Source: Calliopsis andreniformis (lineage: Eukaryota; Arthropoda; Insecta; Hymenoptera; Andrenidae). Taken from it: DNA of 64,000 bases. The notes beneath the pieces were generated by a model. The model was not told the DNA's origin and did no database searches. It saw only the letters and a list, made by a program, of their open reading frames with translations. Below are positions 62,033 to 64,000 of this stretch, in pieces. Each line of letters starts with the position of its first letter. Positions within the stretch are counted from its first letter, which is position 1. The stretch spans positions 13,100,501 through 13,164,500 of the forward strand of contig NW_027480432.1 in NCBI RefSeq assembly GCF_051401765.1, written 5' to 3'. Position numbers and translations under genes: made by a program.

Positions 62033-62078
62033 AATGAACATAAAATAGACGTCTTCAAGACATCGTGTGATATCTGGG
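62033..62078. repeat. isolated end of the ACGTCTT MITE family
   Basis: AATGAACATAAAATAGACGTC...TCGTGTGATATCTGGG is an inverse match to 18518-18565 and ends like the element at 57447-58129. Truncated copy. Confidence 0.6.
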
Positions 62079-62708
62079 TACATGTGTAATAATATGGAGA
62101 GGTTAAGATCACATGCAATTATAAACATACTTATAATAAAGAAACTTGTGTTGTAATATTCTCAAACTGTTCTCAGTAGGAATAGCCAAATAAATTCAAA
62201 TTCATAATAGAATCAATACGTAATAAAAATATAAAATATTCTTAAATATTAATATTCGAGTATTTTCAGAATATTTCAAACTATTCTAGGAAATTTAATG
62301 ATTTTAGTTTTGAAATTTTTCTTGTAAAGCTAACGTTAATACTTAAATATTTTACGGTAAGTTATTTTTCTCTTCGTTTTAATTGTCTTTCGTTGCAGGG
62401 GCATTAAGATGCTGCATAAAAATATGTTTTTCTAATATTTTTATAACACTATTAATTTTTTAATTAGTTCTAGTTTCGCTTAGTTTCACTTTTACCTAAA
62501 TTTCTTACAAATTAGAATAATAGTTTATTATTTCGTCGAATTCCTCTTTTATTACATTTTATCGAAATTATAATAATTTTTTATAACAAATTTTTATGAA
62601 TAATTAAAATTGCTTCTTATTCCTCTTTTAGACGATCTTTCTTCATTTTTATTTTAATATTTATTTATATTTTTCATAAATTGTATTCATATGTGCATAT
62701 TATACAGC

Positions 62709-62760
62709 ATGTTTCTAAACATGTAGGACATTTTTAAAGGGTAGATTCTATACACGACGA
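62709..62760. repeat. isolated mariner-type terminal repeat
   Basis: TACAGCATGTTTCTAAACATG followed by TTTTTAAAGGGTAGATTCTA resembles the left end of the element at 55205. No partner end in the remaining sequence. Confidence 0.5.
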
Positions 62761-62775
62761 CAATTAATAAAGTTC

Positions 62776-63042
62776 ATGTATACATATGTTCGAAAGCACT
62801 TATTTGTTTTTAGTTATACGCTATTTTACAAAGTGTATGATGTGATAATACTTTCTTTAAGATTAATAAACATGTTCTACTCATTCAAAGGCCTAAAATA
62901 TCTCTGGGCTCAGTCCGATCTAACTCCATTTCGCAATAATAATGTCTTAAAGTTAACATATCTATATGCTAAACTAATAATCAGAGGGTTCTGCAATTTT
63001 ACAGACGTATTGAAGGACAGAAATAGAGTAAAAAGGTCTTAA
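62776..63042 (+). CDS. 88-codon ORF related to the small ORF at 6310-6474
   Basis: In frame from 62776, or from an internal ATG at 62872 (56 codons), to a TAA at 63040-63042. Residues from RNNNVLKLTYLYAK to the stop align with the end of the ORF at 6310-6474 (FCNF-D-LK-RNR-K). The two-codon length difference keeps the frame. Sits directly after a mariner-type terminal repeat (62709-62760), so it may belong to a transposon. No known domain. Confidence 0.4.
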   Translation: MYTYVRKHLFVFSYTLFYKVYDVIILSLRLINMFYSFKGLKYLWAQSDLTPFRNNNVLKLTYLYAKLIIRGFCNFTDVLKDRNRVKRS

Positions 63043-64000
63043 TAGATTCTCTTCCAGGTATCCCATTTTTAATATATCCGTTATCTCTTTAGATAATACG
63101 TATGTACACTGTCTGAATAGTGTTGGATAATGCATAAGTTGGGGAATGTATCCAATTCGGAAGTGGTGGCATTTCAAAGACTACAAGGTCAACTCTATTT
63201 TTTAAACAGAATTATTTTTTTCTGTGAATCAGTAGACGGATCTCTTTACTCTCTATAAAAAAGAATTAAGACATTCAGATCGAAAATTGATTGACTTAGA
63301 GAATATTTGAATTTTACTTTGTTAATACCGTATTAAGACCTACGTGCTGACTACGTTTAAACATTTTTTATTTGTAAGTATTGCCTATATTTGTTAACTA
63401 TTTCATCATGCTCATATTAAGTATTTTTTCATTGTTGAAAATGTAGAAGACTTCGAGCTTGAAATGTTTACATATATTGTTAAAGCTGATATTTTGGATA
63501 ATTTTTTTTTTATATACTATCCAGTGGTAAGCCTTAATGTTCAAGTTATACGCTATAATACTTTGGTAATTATGCTAAAAAGGGATCATCTCAGAGATTT
63601 CAATGGCCTTGGAATACGTGTTACTTTCCGAGATATTTGTGAAAAACCTTACTTAAACAAGGTATTCTGGTACTCCGATTGAAAAAATTAACCAATCTTC
63701 AGAATTTCTTTTCTTATTAACTAAATAGTATAACTTTGTACAATTTTCATACTATATTAGTGCAGCTTTATAGCATGCACATATATTTTTTCATTAATTT
63801 ACATACGGGTCGGAACTACATTCAGTTGGACAGTGACTCTGGTCAGAACTAAATTTAGATTATTAACTTAAATATTTCATATTTTTTGCCATCATTCTGT
63901 TAAACTGTAACATAAGTGATTAATTTTAGTTCCAATCAGAGCTACTGTCATATAATTGAAAAGTCTATGATTTGCAATCTGTCCCACGAGCAAGATACGA
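63043..64000. other. right edge, nothing recognised
   Basis: AT-rich; a 72-codon ORF at 63464-63682 has no recognised motif. Near 63807-63850 and 63930-63960 a short GGTCGGAACTAC/GGTCAGAACTA motif recurs. Confidence 0.4.

Overview
The window looks like nuclear DNA of an insect, most likely a hymenopteran and possibly an ant (inference). It is AT-rich, its host genes have short exons with GT-AG introns, and it carries Jockey-type LINEs, Ty3/gypsy and Bel/Pao retrotransposons, mariner-, piggyBac- and hAT-type MITEs, and a DUF4806 fragment, a domain I associate with ant genomes. No tRNA, rRNA or CRISPR array was recognised.

Three host genes can be assembled. (1) Mkk4, the JNK-pathway MAP kinase kinase 4, on the minus strand: seven coding exons between 8737 and 622, running off the left edge just after the activation loop. 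(2) A centromeric histone H3 variant (CENP-A/CID) on the plus strand: four coding exons, 49131-50702, complete. (3) A forkhead gene of FoxJ1 type, the regulator of motile-cilium genes, on the minus strand: three coding exons, 58974-54680, complete. All CENP-A exons are short, so a simple long-ORF search misses that gene.

Most of the rest is nested mobile DNA. 1-8.7 kb: Mkk4, whose large intron holds a virus-like two-frame relic, a hairpin, a 1.3-kb fold-back element and a 54-codon ORF with a relative near 63 kb. 9.2 kb: TATCGATA (DRE-like) cluster upstream of Mkk4. 11.4-17.9 kb: Bel/Pao fragment, second fold-back element, and a plus-strand gypsy (A) split by a solo LTR and a mariner-type MITE. 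18.5-25.5 kb: decayed minus-strand gypsy (C) with three cysteine-rich ORFs of unknown function downstream. 25.8-31 kb: gene fragments, a probable solo LTR, two large palindromes and a gypsy gag (D). 32.2-42.5 kb: two Jockey-like LINEs placed end to end; B holds a mariner-type MITE (itself holding a piggyBac-like MITE) and a solo LTR; A has a recognisable 5' promoter. 42.5-48.6 kb: minus-strand gypsy (B) interrupted by a solo LTR and by LINE A. 49-64 kb: CENP-A, a truncated LINE, FoxJ1, LINE relics and MITEs.

Many insertions have exact target-site duplications, and several can be tested by whether the interrupted reading frame becomes continuous once the insert and one duplication copy are removed. 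This gives a relative order of insertion. No operon-like cooperation among the host genes is implied; they are ordinary neighbours separated by transposons.
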